DNA of 64,000 nucleotides, taken from Luteibacter aegosomaticola. Its GTDB lineage: Bacteria; Pseudomonadota; Gammaproteobacteria; Xanthomonadales; Rhodanobacteraceae. The stretch is from assembly GCF_023078475.1 (NCBI RefSeq), contig NZ_CP095741.1:620001-684000 (forward strand), written 5' to 3'. A program made the position numbers and the translations under genes. The notes under the pieces were generated by a model. The model ran no database searches. It was not told where the DNA came from and was given only the letters and a program-made list of their open reading frames with translations. Below, one piece after another: positions 51,180 through 61,000 of this stretch (position 1 is its first letter; the number at the start of each line of letters is the position of its first letter).

Positions 51180-51235
51180 CCCGCCATTGTACCGGAGGAG
51201 GGGCTTCCAGACCCCTTCCGGCACGGCGCGCCCCG

Positions 51236-51262
51236 GTAGGAGCGCGCTTGCGCACGATGCCC
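51236..51262. repeat. REP-like intergenic palindrome
   Basis: GTAGGAGCGCGCTTGCGCAC then GATGCCC; it matches the reverse complement of the 15862 copy at 24 of 27 positions. It lies between uvrD and the small membrane gene. Confidence 0.8.
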
Positions 51263-51481
51263 TTAACGCTTCTGCGCAATCCCCGCCACGGCAACAATGC
51301 CGCCCAGCACGATACCGGCGATACCCACCCACTGCGGCAGTGCCTTGTCGTGGGTGGCTTCGACCTTGGCCGAGCCGATTTGCACGAGCGTATCGGTTTT
51401 CTTGTAGCTGCCGTTGCCAGCCACGACCCAGATACCCAGGCCGAGAAGGATGACGCCGACGATGATGAGGCCTACGCGCAT
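51263..51481 (-). CDS. Small DUF3185-like membrane protein
   Basis: A 72-residue protein with two transmembrane segments (about 4-21 and 50-68) joined by a polar loop (GNGSYKKTDTLVQIGSAKVE). The two-segment layout with a Gly-rich second helix resembles DUF3185 proteins. The start at 51481 begins the first helix (MRVGLIIVGVILLGLG). Function unknown; no operon partner. Confidence 0.7.
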   Translation of the reverse strand: MRVGLIIVGVILLGLGIWVVAGNGSYKKTDTLVQIGSAKVEATHDKALPQWVGIAGIVLGGIVAVAGIAQKR

Positions 51482-51671
51482 GGGAATACCCCTGTAAGGA
51501 TCAGTGGCCGGAGCATGCGTTGACGAATGTGAGGGCGGCGTGGGCACGCCGGAGAATGGTTCATCTTGTCTAACGCGTCGCGATATGGCCGCCTATCTAA
51601 CCGGTTCATTCGCTGGCGCGAATGCGTGTTTTGAGCGGCTAGCGCCGCCTTAGGCTGGGGGTTTGTTGGGG

Positions 51672-51803
51672 TCGGGGGCGGTCAGGGCCTTGCGACCGCC
51701 AGTCGCGGACCTTCGGACCGGGCCGTAGGCACCCTTTTCGCGAAACGCGTTACGTTGCGCGGCCCTCCGCTCATGTCGGCCGCAAGGCCCTGACCGCCCC
51801 CGA
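51672..51803 (+). repeat. Left hairpin module of the composite palindrome
   Basis: A perfect 23-bp terminal stem (51672-51694 pairs with 51781-51803; its core is GGGGGCGGTCAGGGCCTTGC) encloses the two shared boxes. Folded, it gives one long stem capped by an 86-base loop. Confidence 0.9.
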
Positions 51804-51914
51804 GTCCACACGTTTCGTTGCGTGGGGCACAAGCCTGTACACCGAAGCGCTGCGTCCTGTCGGCGTGCCGCAGCACGCGGCGAGCTTTCCTCCAATCAAC
51901 CTCAGCGCTGGATG

Positions 51915-52043
51915 TGCGGGTGGGTAAGCCCTGGGGGCCGACATGAGCGGAGGGCCGCCAAGCGCTACGCCTCTCGCGAAAGCGGCGCTACGGCCCGGTC
52001 CGAAGGTCCGCGACTGGCGGCCCCCAGGGCTTACCCACCCGCA
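51915..52043 (-). repeat. Right hairpin module of the composite palindrome
   Basis: A perfect 26-bp terminal stem (51915-51940 pairs with 52018-52043; it contains GGGTGGGTAAGCCCTGGGGG) encloses the same two boxes in inverse orientation. Its stem sequence is unrelated to that of the left module although the pairing is equally complete. Confidence 0.9.
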
Positions 52044-52142
52044 GCTTCCTCAATCCTTCAAGGACGAGGCGGCGAATGCCGCTTAAGACACGCATTCGCT
52101 CCAGCGAATGAACCGCTCACCGAGCGTGACGCAGCAGCCCGG

Positions 52143-52979
52143 TCAAACGATGGTGACCTGATGGACGTTGTTCTTCGGATCGGCCCAGAAGGCCTCATTG
52201 GCGAAACGGCCAAAGACCTCGCGGGGAAGCACCGGCGGGCGTTCGACGGCTTCGACCTTGGCGCGGACCGTGTGCAGGCCGGCCATGCCGACGCGGGCGT
52301 CGAATTCGTCGGCGCTGTACTCGATGTGGTTGAAGTCGTGCTCGTACCAGGGCTCACCAAGGAAACGGTAGACCGCGCGGAGCGACGTTTCAGGATCGCT
52401 CACGAGGCTCTCATAGGTAAGCAGGAGCAGGTGGTCGTGGGCGTATTCGCTGTAGAAGGCTTCCTTCGTTGCCTGGTAAGCGAAGCCGACCATGCCGCGT
52501 GGGTCGGTGAGTGCTTCGACGCGCGAATACACCGTGGTGTTGGTGTCGTAGCGGAAGACCTTGCTGACGCTGACGGGTTGCTTCTGCACCAGGCGTTCCA
52601 TGCTGTCGAGCACCCAGGCGAGCTGGCGGACGCAAGCGACGACCTTGACGTCGGGAAAGAGTGCCGTGAGCAGGCCCATGCGGCTGCACCACAGGCGGCT
52701 CATGTCGAAGATGGCTTCGGGGCCCTGGTCGACCGAGTAGAAGTTCTCCACCAGGCCGCGCAGCACGGCGGCGCGCTGCGCGTCGGTGACATCGAAGGCG
52801 AAATCGTTCTTGCTGCTGGCCTCGGCCACGACGACGCCCATGATGTCGGCGACGGGACTGGTCATGCCGGCGCGAAAGCGTGGGTTCTGGTTGAGGATGG
52901 CGGCCAGCAACGTGGTGCCCGCGCGCGGCAGGCCGGAGATGAAGTGGAACCGGCGCTGGGGCTTGGCGGCGTCAGACAT
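52143..52979 (-). CDS. Sulfotransferase family protein
   Basis: A 278-residue cytoplasmic enzyme of the PAPS-dependent type. The 5'-phosphosulfate loop is FISGLPRAGTTLLAA (residues about 13-27), and a later segment LLLTYESLVSDPETSLRAVY with FLGEPW is typical of bacterial sulfotransferases; a catalytic residue cannot be fixed from sequence alone. It follows the LacI gene by 12 bases and ends the glycan operon. Whether it sulfates a sugar of that pathway or simply rides along is open. Confidence 0.88.
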   Translation of the reverse strand: MSDAAKPQRRFHFISGLPRAGTTLLAAILNQNPRFRAGMTSPVADIMGVVVAEASSKNDFAFDVTDAQRAAVLRGLVENFYSVDQGPEAIFDMSRLWCSRMGLLTALFPDVKVVACVRQLAWVLDSMERLVQKQPVSVSKVFRYDTNTTVYSRVEALTDPRGMVGFAYQATKEAFYSEYAHDHLLLLTYESLVSDPETSLRAVYRFLGEPWYEHDFNHIEYSADEFDARVGMAGLHTVRAKVEAVERPPVLPREVFGRFANEAFWADPKNNVHQVTIV

Positions 52980-52991
52980 GCGGTGCTTCCT

Positions 52992-54002
52992 TTATCGGGG
53001 CGCGGGCGCGGTGGAGGCGCGCAGGCGCATGAGGTATTCGACTTCGACCATGCGGGGCTCGCCTTTGCCCAGGAGGCCCAGCAGGAGTTCTTCGGTGGCA
53101 CGCTTGCCCATGTCGCGCACCGGCTGGTGCACGGTGGTGAGCGGGGGCCAGACCTGGGTGGCGATGGTGGTGTCGTCGAAGCCGCAGATGGAGACTTCGC
53201 CCGGGACCGCAACGCCAGCTTCGGCAGCCGCCCAGATCGCGCCAACGGCCATGTCGTCGTCGGCGGCGAAGATCGCGGTGGGGCGATCCTTCAGCGCCAA
53301 CAACTGGCGCGCCGCCTTGACCCCCGAATCAAACGAAAAGCGGCCCTGCACCATGTAGTCCGGGCGCTCCTCGATGCCAGCGCGTTTCATGCCGTCGCGA
53401 AACCCGGCCAGGCGCCACACGCCGGCGCCATGCTTCGGGTCGCCGATGATGTGTGCGATGCGCCGGTGGCCCAGCCCGACGAGATGCTCGACCATGGCAG
53501 CGGCGGCCTCGCGCTCGCGCAGGATCACACCGGCGATACCCTTGGGCTTGCGTGGCGCGATCGAGGCGAAAGGCAGGCCGGTCGCCCGCAGGTGGGCGAG
53601 CAGGGCGGCGTGGTCGGTAATGGGCGGCGTGAGGATCAGGCCGTCCGGATGGTGGCGCCACAGGATGCCTTCCACGCGCTCCATGAAGTCCGGCGCGGTG
53701 GAATCCAGGGGCTGCACCATCATGCTGTACTGACGCGCTTCGCACGCCTCCTGCACGCCGGCCTGCACTTCCATGACGTAGCTGGGCGACAGGTTGTCGT
53801 ACAGCAAGCCGATCATGAAGGAGCGGTTGGAGGCCAGGCTACGCGCCGACGCGAGCGGCCGGTACTTGAGTTCAGTGACCGCCGCCATCACGCGGTCGCG
53901 CACTTCCTTGCGCACGCCCGGTTCCTGGTTGAGCACGCGCGAGACGGTCTTCTTCGACGTATCGGACGCACGAGCCACATCGTTGATGGTCACGCGCGAC
54001 AT
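52992..54002 (-). CDS. LacI-family transcriptional regulator
   Basis: A 336-residue repressor-type protein. The helix-turn-helix and hinge are at residues 1-60 (VTINDVARASDTSKKTVSRV, then YRPLASARSLASNRS) and the sugar-binding periplasmic-protein-like domain follows (MIGLLYDNLSPSYV, IFAADDDMAVGA). It is encoded inside the glycan operon, 10 bases after the GH2 stop, so it probably senses a sugar from that pathway and controls the operon. No LacI-type operator with a clear central CG palindrome was found upstream of the receptor gene. Confidence 0.93.
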   Translation of the reverse strand: MSRVTINDVARASDTSKKTVSRVLNQEPGVRKEVRDRVMAAVTELKYRPLASARSLASNRSFMIGLLYDNLSPSYVMEVQAGVQEACEARQYSMMVQPLDSTAPDFMERVEGILWRHHPDGLILTPPITDHAALLAHLRATGLPFASIAPRKPKGIAGVILREREAAAAMVEHLVGLGHRRIAHIIGDPKHGAGVWRLAGFRDGMKRAGIEERPDYMVQGRFSFDSGVKAARQLLALKDRPTAIFAADDDMAVGAIWAAAEAGVAVPGEVSICGFDDTTIATQVWPPLTTVHQPVRDMGKRATEELLLGLLGKGEPRMVEVEYLMRLRASTAPAPR

Positions 54003-54012
54003 GAAGGCCTCT

Positions 54013-56721
54013 TCAATGCTTCTTTCCCTGGGTGACCCCTGCGGTGTACTGCGCCACCGGGGCATTCCAACCAGCCACTTCGACCACGGTGCCTGCGCCG
54101 CCCTGTGCGGGGTAGCGCGCCGTCAGCACGATGGATTCGCCAGGCCAGAGCGTGATGTCATTGTCAGTCCACCTTACGGGCAGCGCAAGCTCGCCCCTGG
54201 CGCCACGGCGGATCGAAAGATGTTCCTGGATCGCTGCCGCCGGCGAGGATGCCGGGATAGCGAGAGTCACCGTGGTGACCTCATCGCTTCCATCGTGGAT
54301 CGTGGATACACGTACTTCGCGCGTTGCCTTGGGCAACGAGGCGAGGGCCGTCAGATCACCGTACTTCGTGACCGGCGTGAGGTACCAGTTCGACTTCGCC
54401 CAGTCGAGTTCGTCCGCCTGCGTCGATAGCCAGTAGACATTGCGGCTGACCGGCTTGCCATCGGCCGAAGCGAGGTCCAGTTCGACGAAGTAAGTTTTGG
54501 TGAGCCCCTTCACCGCAGGAATCGCCAGGACGGACTGTGCGTGGTTGCCGGCAAGGTCGATGTCCGGCACCTGCTTCTCGAAGCGCACGCTGCCGTCCAG
54601 GTTGCGCACGCGGATCCGCGCCTGCAGCGCATGCTGTGCATCGAGCGTGTGGTTCACCACCACGACGTCGTGCGTGTCATACGAATACTGGATATGCAGC
54701 GGCTCGTTGCCCTTCTTGGCGCCGTAGTACGCGCCCGCCGGGTTCATGTAGTAGTCGTAGAGGTGCCAGTGCAGTGACGGCCAGGCGTTGTTGAGCATCC
54801 AGTAGATGACGCCGGTGGCGGGCTTCGCGGCGTTCATATGCGCGTTGAACGCTTCGAACTGCGCGCGCACGTTGTCGTAGTTGTCGAGCTGGGCCTTCGC
54901 CACGTAATCGGCGAGGCCCGTCGGCGTGCCATAGCGATGGGCCAGCGCGTTATCAAAGGGCGTCAGCACGGCGAACGTCGACCAGTCGGCCGAGGCGTGG
55001 TACTGGCGGGCCTCCGGGTACTTCCATAGCGCCTCCTGCTCCTGCGGTGAAAGCATCCGCTGCACATCCTCCAGGCGGGGGATGACCGCGCCAGCGCTCA
55101 CCTCGGAATCGAAGCCAAAGGCGCCACCGTACTGATCCGCATACCAATACGACGGCGGGATCCAGTCGTAAGGTCCGGCCATCTTCATGCCAGAGGGGCC
55201 CGCCTCGGCGGTCTTCTCATCGACGGCCGCCGAGATAACCGGGAGCGTCCAATCCTCGGCGCGCAGCGTATCGGTGTACATCTTCGCCAGCGGCGGCGGT
55301 GGGGCGTGGTCGCTGCCGATAAAGAAGCCGATCACGGAGGGATGGTTGCGCAGCAGACGCGCCTCGCTGGCCATCGAGGCCTGAGCAACGCGCATGTCGG
55401 CGTCGTTCCACGGCTGGCCGCCGGTCTTTGCCGCGGCCTCCCACTTGTCGCAGCACTCCCAGCCGGCAAGGATCAGGATGCCGTGACGGTCGGCGAGGTC
55501 GTAGAAGCGATCGTTCTCCAGCTTGCCTTCGCTGCGGATTGTGTTGATACCGAGGTTCACCACGTAGTCAAACTCGGCTTTCATCCGTGCCGGGTCGTCA
55601 CGCAGGAACATGTCCGGCGCCCAACCACCGCCGCGGATCAATAGCGGCTGGCCGTTGATGGTGAACTGACGGTAGCCCTGTGGGGTGATGTTCGACTCCA
55701 CGCGACGCACGCCAAAGCTCGTTGCCGCACGGTCCGATACGGTGCCGTCGACGTTGGCCGTCACCGACATCGCGTACAGCGGATGATCGCCCATGCCGAT
55801 CGGCCACCAGACCTTCGGGTTATCCAGCGTGACGGCTGGCGTATCGCCCGCGGCGAGGGAAACGACTTTCACCTCGCCCGGGCCGAGATGGACCTTCTGC
55901 TGGACCGGCTTGTCGGCTACGGTGCCGGACACGGTCACGTCGTGCGCTGCCGTATCCAGGTTGCTGGCGGTGACCTTCACCGTCAGGGTGGCCTGCTTCA
56001 GATCCGCGGAAAGGGTCGGAAGGACCAGCGGCGCGCTCAGCGCGACTGGCCCGGTCTGCACGATATCCACGCCGCGCCAAGGCCCCATGTTGTTGTCGGG
56101 CGGCGTCGGGTTCCAGTCGACCCAGCCGATCGAGAGACTCATGCGCGGGTCGGCGGGATAGACCTTGAAGGCGACGGCATTGGCGCCGCTACGTACCCAG
56201 CGCGTCACCTCGATATCGCGCACGGGGTAGGCGCCCGCGATGTCGGCGTGGTCGGCGACCTTCTGCCCGTTCACCCAGAGGTCCGCGCTGGCGATGATGC
56301 CGTGGGTGCGCAGCAGGGTGTGCCGGTCACCGCCAGCTTTCGAGAGATCGAAACCCGCGCGATACCACCATGGCGTCACGAACACGGTGCCGCTGGCATC
56401 GGGCACCTGCACGGCGCGCAGGTTGTCGCTGTAGAACACGTCGTTCTTGAAAACGTCGTTCTCGAGCAAACCGGCCATGACCGTGGCGCGCCCCGTGACG
56501 GGGAACCACTCCTTCGTTGCGAAGCCGCGCGCGGAGATCGCGGCTCCATCCTCCTGCGCCTTCGCCGTGTCCTGGATCTCCCAGCGGTTGATCGGACTGA
56601 CCGAGCCAGGCTCGGCAGGCACGCGCGTGTCGGCGTAGGTGGCATGCGCCGCAAGGGCCTCGCCGCAGGAGAAACCTAGCAAGATGGCCGCTGCGAAAGC
56701 GGTACGGGCAGCAGTCGGCAT
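54013..56721 (-). CDS. GH2 exo-beta-D-glucosaminidase / beta-mannosidase-like enzyme
   Basis: A 902-residue exported glycosidase with a signal peptide (1-25, cut near EALA-AH). After sugar-binding and immunoglobulin-like domains, the catalytic barrel (about 345-660) has acid/base Asp471 in FFIGSDHAPPP and nucleophile Glu540 in GFDSEVSAG. Most GH2 enzymes use Glu as acid/base; Asp in GSD is the hallmark of the CsxA/plant endo-beta-mannosidase group (CsxA uses Asp469 and Glu541). Likely targets are chitosan oligomers or the Man-beta-GlcNAc core of N-glycans. It starts 4 bases after the permease stop. Confidence 0.9.
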   Translation of the reverse strand: MPTAARTAFAAAILLGFSCGEALAAHATYADTRVPAEPGSVSPINRWEIQDTAKAQEDGAAISARGFATKEWFPVTGRATVMAGLLENDVFKNDVFYSDNLRAVQVPDASGTVFVTPWWYRAGFDLSKAGGDRHTLLRTHGIIASADLWVNGQKVADHADIAGAYPVRDIEVTRWVRSGANAVAFKVYPADPRMSLSIGWVDWNPTPPDNNMGPWRGVDIVQTGPVALSAPLVLPTLSADLKQATLTVKVTASNLDTAAHDVTVSGTVADKPVQQKVHLGPGEVKVVSLAAGDTPAVTLDNPKVWWPIGMGDHPLYAMSVTANVDGTVSDRAATSFGVRRVESNITPQGYRQFTINGQPLLIRGGGWAPDMFLRDDPARMKAEFDYVVNLGINTIRSEGKLENDRFYDLADRHGILILAGWECCDKWEAAAKTGGQPWNDADMRVAQASMASEARLLRNHPSVIGFFIGSDHAPPPPLAKMYTDTLRAEDWTLPVISAAVDEKTAEAGPSGMKMAGPYDWIPPSYWYADQYGGAFGFDSEVSAGAVIPRLEDVQRMLSPQEQEALWKYPEARQYHASADWSTFAVLTPFDNALAHRYGTPTGLADYVAKAQLDNYDNVRAQFEAFNAHMNAAKPATGVIYWMLNNAWPSLHWHLYDYYMNPAGAYYGAKKGNEPLHIQYSYDTHDVVVVNHTLDAQHALQARIRVRNLDGSVRFEKQVPDIDLAGNHAQSVLAIPAVKGLTKTYFVELDLASADGKPVSRNVYWLSTQADELDWAKSNWYLTPVTKYGDLTALASLPKATREVRVSTIHDGSDEVTTVTLAIPASSPAAAIQEHLSIRRGARGELALPVRWTDNDITLWPGESIVLTARYPAQGGAGTVVEVAGWNAPVAQYTAGVTQGKKH

Positions 56722-56725
56722 GGCG

Positions 56726-58084
56726 TTACGATTCCCCGGTGGCGACACGGTCGGTTTCAATGGGCGCGAACGGCCACGCGGCATTCACGCGGGCCCACAG
56801 CGCGAACACCACCAGGCCGGCAAGGATCCACGCGCCGGATAGCAGCAGTGACAAGGTCGACGCCGAGACATACACGTAGACCCAGCCGACGAGCGCGATG
56901 ATGCAGGGTACCGGATAGAGCCATTGGCGGTAGGGTCGTGGCATCCCCGGTTCGCGCCGGCGCAGGACGATCAGGGCGACGACCTGGGCAATGGACTGCA
57001 CCAGGATCGTCGCGGTGAGCAGCATGTTGATCACTTCGGTCAGGTCGAAGAACGTACCGATGGCCGTGACCACGCCCATGGTCAGCAGGGCGATATGCGG
57101 AAACCCGTTCTTGTGCAGACGCCCGAAGGTCGAAAGGAACACCTTGTCCCGCGCCGCTTCGAACGGCACCCGGGAGCCGCCGAGCAGGCCGGTAAACACC
57201 GAGGCCAGTGCGGTAATGATGATGAGCGTCGTCATGATCGCCGCGGCGGCGTGGCCCCAGCTACGCTCCACGACGAGCGACGCGACGGACTTGGATGTCG
57301 CGATCTCCTGCCACGGAGCCACGCCCAGCACGCTGATGTTCAGCAGCAGGTAGACCACCATCATGGCGCTGATCGAGATGATGATCGAGCGCGGCATCGT
57401 CCGGCCCGGATCACGCAGTTCATCGCCGATGTATGCCGTGGTGTTGTAGCCCAGGTAATCGTAGACGCCGATGATCAGGCCCGCGCCCAGCCCCACGAAG
57501 AACCGCGGGCCAAAGGCGTCGGGTGCGAAATCGAAGGCGAGGTGGGGATCAAAGTGCGAGAAACCCGCCGCCGCCACGCCGATGATCGACACCAGCATGA
57601 TCACCCACAGCGCGATGGTGATGACGCGCACCGACTCGATCCGGCGGTAAAGCATCCACGTGACAAGGGCAGTGGCGATCACGCCCACGATATGCGTGGT
57701 CCACCAGCCCATGTTCGGGAAGAAGAACTGCAGGTACTCCACCATGCCGATGATGCCGGTCGACATCAGGAGCGGGATGGCCAGCAGCATCGTCCAGATG
57801 AAGAGGAAAGGCATGAGCTTGCCTGAGCTCTTCTGGAAGGCCCGGCGGAGGTACACGTAGGTACCGCCGGAGCCGGGCATCGCCGCGCCCAGCTCCGCCC
57901 AGACCAGGCCATCGGCCATTGCCAGCAGCGCACCGACAATCCACCCCACGATCGCCTGCGGCCCGCCCATGGCGGCCACCATCAACGGAATGGTGATGAA
58001 CGGACCGATGCCGCACATCTGCGTCATGTTGATGGCGGTGCCCGAGAACACGCCGATCGATCGGTGGAAGCTACGCTCGCTCAT
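56726..58084 (-). CDS. APC-family permease
   Basis: A 452-residue inner-membrane transporter with about twelve transmembrane segments and the APC start (GTAINMTQMCGIGPFITIPL with the unwound-helix Gly motif). The family mostly carries amino acids and amines; its place between the TonB receptor (8-base gap) and the GH2 gene (4-base gap) suggests an amino sugar or glycan-derived compound here. Start at ATG 58084 puts the first helix at the usual place. Confidence 0.9.
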   Translation of the reverse strand: MSERSFHRSIGVFSGTAINMTQMCGIGPFITIPLMVAAMGGPQAIVGWIVGALLAMADGLVWAELGAAMPGSGGTYVYLRRAFQKSSGKLMPFLFIWTMLLAIPLLMSTGIIGMVEYLQFFFPNMGWWTTHIVGVIATALVTWMLYRRIESVRVITIALWVIMLVSIIGVAAAGFSHFDPHLAFDFAPDAFGPRFFVGLGAGLIIGVYDYLGYNTTAYIGDELRDPGRTMPRSIIISISAMMVVYLLLNISVLGVAPWQEIATSKSVASLVVERSWGHAAAAIMTTLIIITALASVFTGLLGGSRVPFEAARDKVFLSTFGRLHKNGFPHIALLTMGVVTAIGTFFDLTEVINMLLTATILVQSIAQVVALIVLRRREPGMPRPYRQWLYPVPCIIALVGWVYVYVSASTLSLLLSGAWILAGLVVFALWARVNAAWPFAPIETDRVATGES

Positions 58085-58092
58085 GGGGTCCC

Positions 58093-61000
58093 CTACCACT
58101 GGCCACGGATGCCGAACATGAACATGCGCTCGGAGAACGTCGAGTGCCCCGGCTGGTTCGGAAAGACCAGATAGTACTTCTGGTACTCGTTCGTGAGGTT
58201 GGTGCCGTTGAGGAACACTTCCAGCTGCTTGGCGAACTTGTACGAGATGGACGCATCGATGTACTTCTGCGGCGCCTCGTACATCTCCAGGCCGGTGATG
58301 CCGCCTACGCTATCCATCACGGCGCGGCGCGAACGGTAGTTATAGGCCACGCGCGCCTGGAAGCGGTCATCCTGGTACCAGAGGATGAAGTTGCCCGATT
58401 TGGTCGAGTTGTCCTGGAAGGGGATCTTCTTGCCCGCCAGGTCCTTTTCACCGGAATTGCTGGGGGCGTACGTCGCGTTCACCTCCATACCCGTCTTCGA
58501 CAGGATGCCCGGGAGGAAGGTGAAGCCCTGGCGGTAATCGAATTCCGCGCCCTTGATGCTGTTGCCCGTGCCCTGGACAGGCTGCGTGATCACGATGCAA
58601 TGGTCGCGCACGACGCCGTCTTCATCGGGCAGCGTACAGTTCGTGACGCTGCCGTTCTTGATGAAGCTATCCACGTTGATGCGGAACAGCGCGAGGCTGA
58701 CCATGCTCGACGGGTTGATATACCACTCCGCCGACGCGCCAAAGTTGGTCGACCGCCACGGATCCAGGTTCGGGTTGCCGGAGGAGGTACCGTTGGCGAC
58801 GCGGAACACCGGGCCGTCCGGTGTCTCGGACAGCGAGTAGTTCAGCTGCAAGCCGCCCGCCCAGGTGCTCAGGTCCAGCGGCATCATGTTCTTCGAATAG
58901 GCGAGGCGCACCTTCACGCTATCGGTCACGTCCAGCGCGAAGTTCGCCGAGGGCAGGATGTCCTGGTACGAGCGCTTGGTGATGTCGACACCGACGTCTG
59001 CCGGCTCATCGCCGTAAGCGCCGGGGTCGCCGCTGAGGTGCTGGGTGACATCGAGCTTGCTGCGGATCAGGCGAACGCCGATATTCCCGCTATAGGGCAT
59101 GTCGCCGATGGTGCCGTTGAAGTCGCCCTGCAGGTAGCCGGAGAGCTCCTTGAGCCGCACACCCCAGGTGGTGCCGGGCTCACCCACGCTGACCGTATCG
59201 GGGTAGAGGGACTTCCAGTAGGCCTCCGGGTCCTTCATGGCGTTGGGATCGATGGCCCAGAAGTTGATGCCGGAGCCGAGGAGGTTGTTGTACTGCTTGA
59301 AATTGTCCGCCAGTGGCGCCGCTGTCTTGGGCATCGAGATGGCTGACAACGGGCCCGCGCGGAAGTAGCCCTGGTCATTACCGGCCGTACACGTCCCGCT
59401 GTTCAGTACGACGTCGGCGCCCACGTAGCGCACGAGGCAGCCGCCCGGATCGCTGGCGCCCATGCCGGCATACACCGGCGTCTCGAACGTATAGCCCTTG
59501 TTGTCCGCCGTACGGATGCTGTTGCGCACACCGAACTTGAGCTTGAACCCATCGTTGAATTCGAACTTGCCATCGAAGCGCAGGGCGTTGAGGGCCACCT
59601 TGCGGTCGTAGTTACCCGAAGATTCCAGCGTCTTGAACGTCCAGGCGTTGGGATCCGCGAACGCCGCTGCCAGTTCGGCGGGCGTGCCGATCTTCAGGTA
59701 CCGGCCGCGGAAGTCCGCGGTGATGGGTATCGTGTTCTGCGGTATGCCCGTGGGGTTGAATACTCGATTGCCGCCCAGCTCGGCGGGATAGACCATCGTA
59801 CCGGGCGGTACCGCATCATCCGATACGCCGTCGGCCAGGACGTTAGGCCACAGGGCGCCGTCGGAGTCGGAGATATTGACGTCGGTTTCCTGCAGGGACT
59901 GCGAGGCGGTGTCGTGGATACCGCGCAGGGTTGCCGTGAACGGCCCGCCGTCGTCGTAGTCGAGCTGCATGTTCAGGTTCTTCGCCTGGGAGAACTTGCG
60001 GATCATCTGCGAATACGATTCCACATCCCCCGGCCACTTCTGGTACACCTGCGTGGTGTAGATGTTCGAGCCTTCCCAGCCCGGTTCAGGCGTGCCGTAC
60101 GAACCCAGCGCCGGCTTGCCCGTATCCTGCGATTGCAGTGGCACGTATGTCGCGCCCTGCCAGTTGGTCGAGTTGAACTGCACGCCGACGTTCCGGTCGA
60201 ACTCGTGCTGCTGCGAGTAGAAGTAGTCGGTGGTCAGGCTGAAGCCGTTGCCGATGTCGAACTGGAACGATGCATTGCCCGACTTGCGCTTGCGCTCGGT
60301 GATGATCTGGTTGATGCCGAAGTTCTGGCTGCCCATGAACACGCCGTTGGACTTGCCATCACCGTTCACGTCGACGCTGCCATCCGCGTTCTGGACGATC
60401 TGCGAAGGGATGGGCGCGCCATTCCACGGGGTGAGGAAGCCGTTATAGCCACCGGCACTCGCGGCGTTTTCGCCGTTGAGCACCACGCCGTACTGGTCGA
60501 GGCCCTCGGTGGAGTTCATGCGCCGGGTATCGGAGTAGTCGCCGGAGATCAGGAAACCCCAGCGGCCGTTGTCGTTATAGGAGAACAGGCCATTGGCCTC
60601 GGGGCCCGTGTGCTTGGTGGTCGAACCGCGCTCGCCGTTAGCCGAGTAGCTGTACGTGAAGCCGGACGGCAGGTCCCAGGGACGGTAGGTGTGAAGGTCG
60701 ATCGCGCCGCTGATGCCCGCGTCGGTCTCATCGGCAGTGGCTGATTTGACGACGTCGGCGCCGTGGAACAGCGTCGAAGGCAGCATGCTGAAGTCCGGCT
60801 GCTGGGAATCGATCTGATCGGCGGTGATGAACACTTCACCATTCAGCATCGTGCCGACCTGCGGCAAGCCGCGCACGTCCACCGAGGTGCCCACGCCCGC
60901 ATCGCGATTGATCTGCACGCCGGTGATGCGCTGGAGCGAGTCGGTAATGGTGGTGTCGGGCAGGGCGCCGATGTTCTCGGCGGTGATGCTGTCCTGGATC

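Larger units (their letters stand above)
51603..52114. repeat. Composite 512-bp imperfect palindrome (two inverted hairpin modules with REP-like ends)
   Basis: This fills most of the 661-base stretch without genes (51482-52142). The outer arms (51603-51639 and 52078-52114) are inverted copies matching at 34 of 37 positions, each holding a small CATTCGC / GCGAATG hairpin. Inside lie two modules in opposite orientation that share a 28-bp box (51701-51728 / 51988-52015) and a 23-bp box (51759-51781 / 51936-51958), both perfect. The 111 bases between the modules (51804-51914) hold nothing recognised. No transposase gene; all open frames here look like noise. Confidence 0.9.

Noticed and set aside
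50148..51239. A 363-codon plus-strand frame opposite uvrD
   Set aside because: Shadow; uvrD motifs are unambiguous on the minus strand.
51603..52114. Reading the inverted modules as integron attC sites or a classic insertion sequence
   Set aside because: No GTTRRRY-type core sites, no integrase, no transposase, and no flanking direct repeat that I could see.
51822..54035. A 737-codon open frame on the plus strand opposite the sulfotransferase and LacI genes
   Set aside because: Codon bias of the true minus-strand genes in GC-rich DNA leaves the antisense frame open. The translation has no recognisable domain, and it starts inside the palindromic element.
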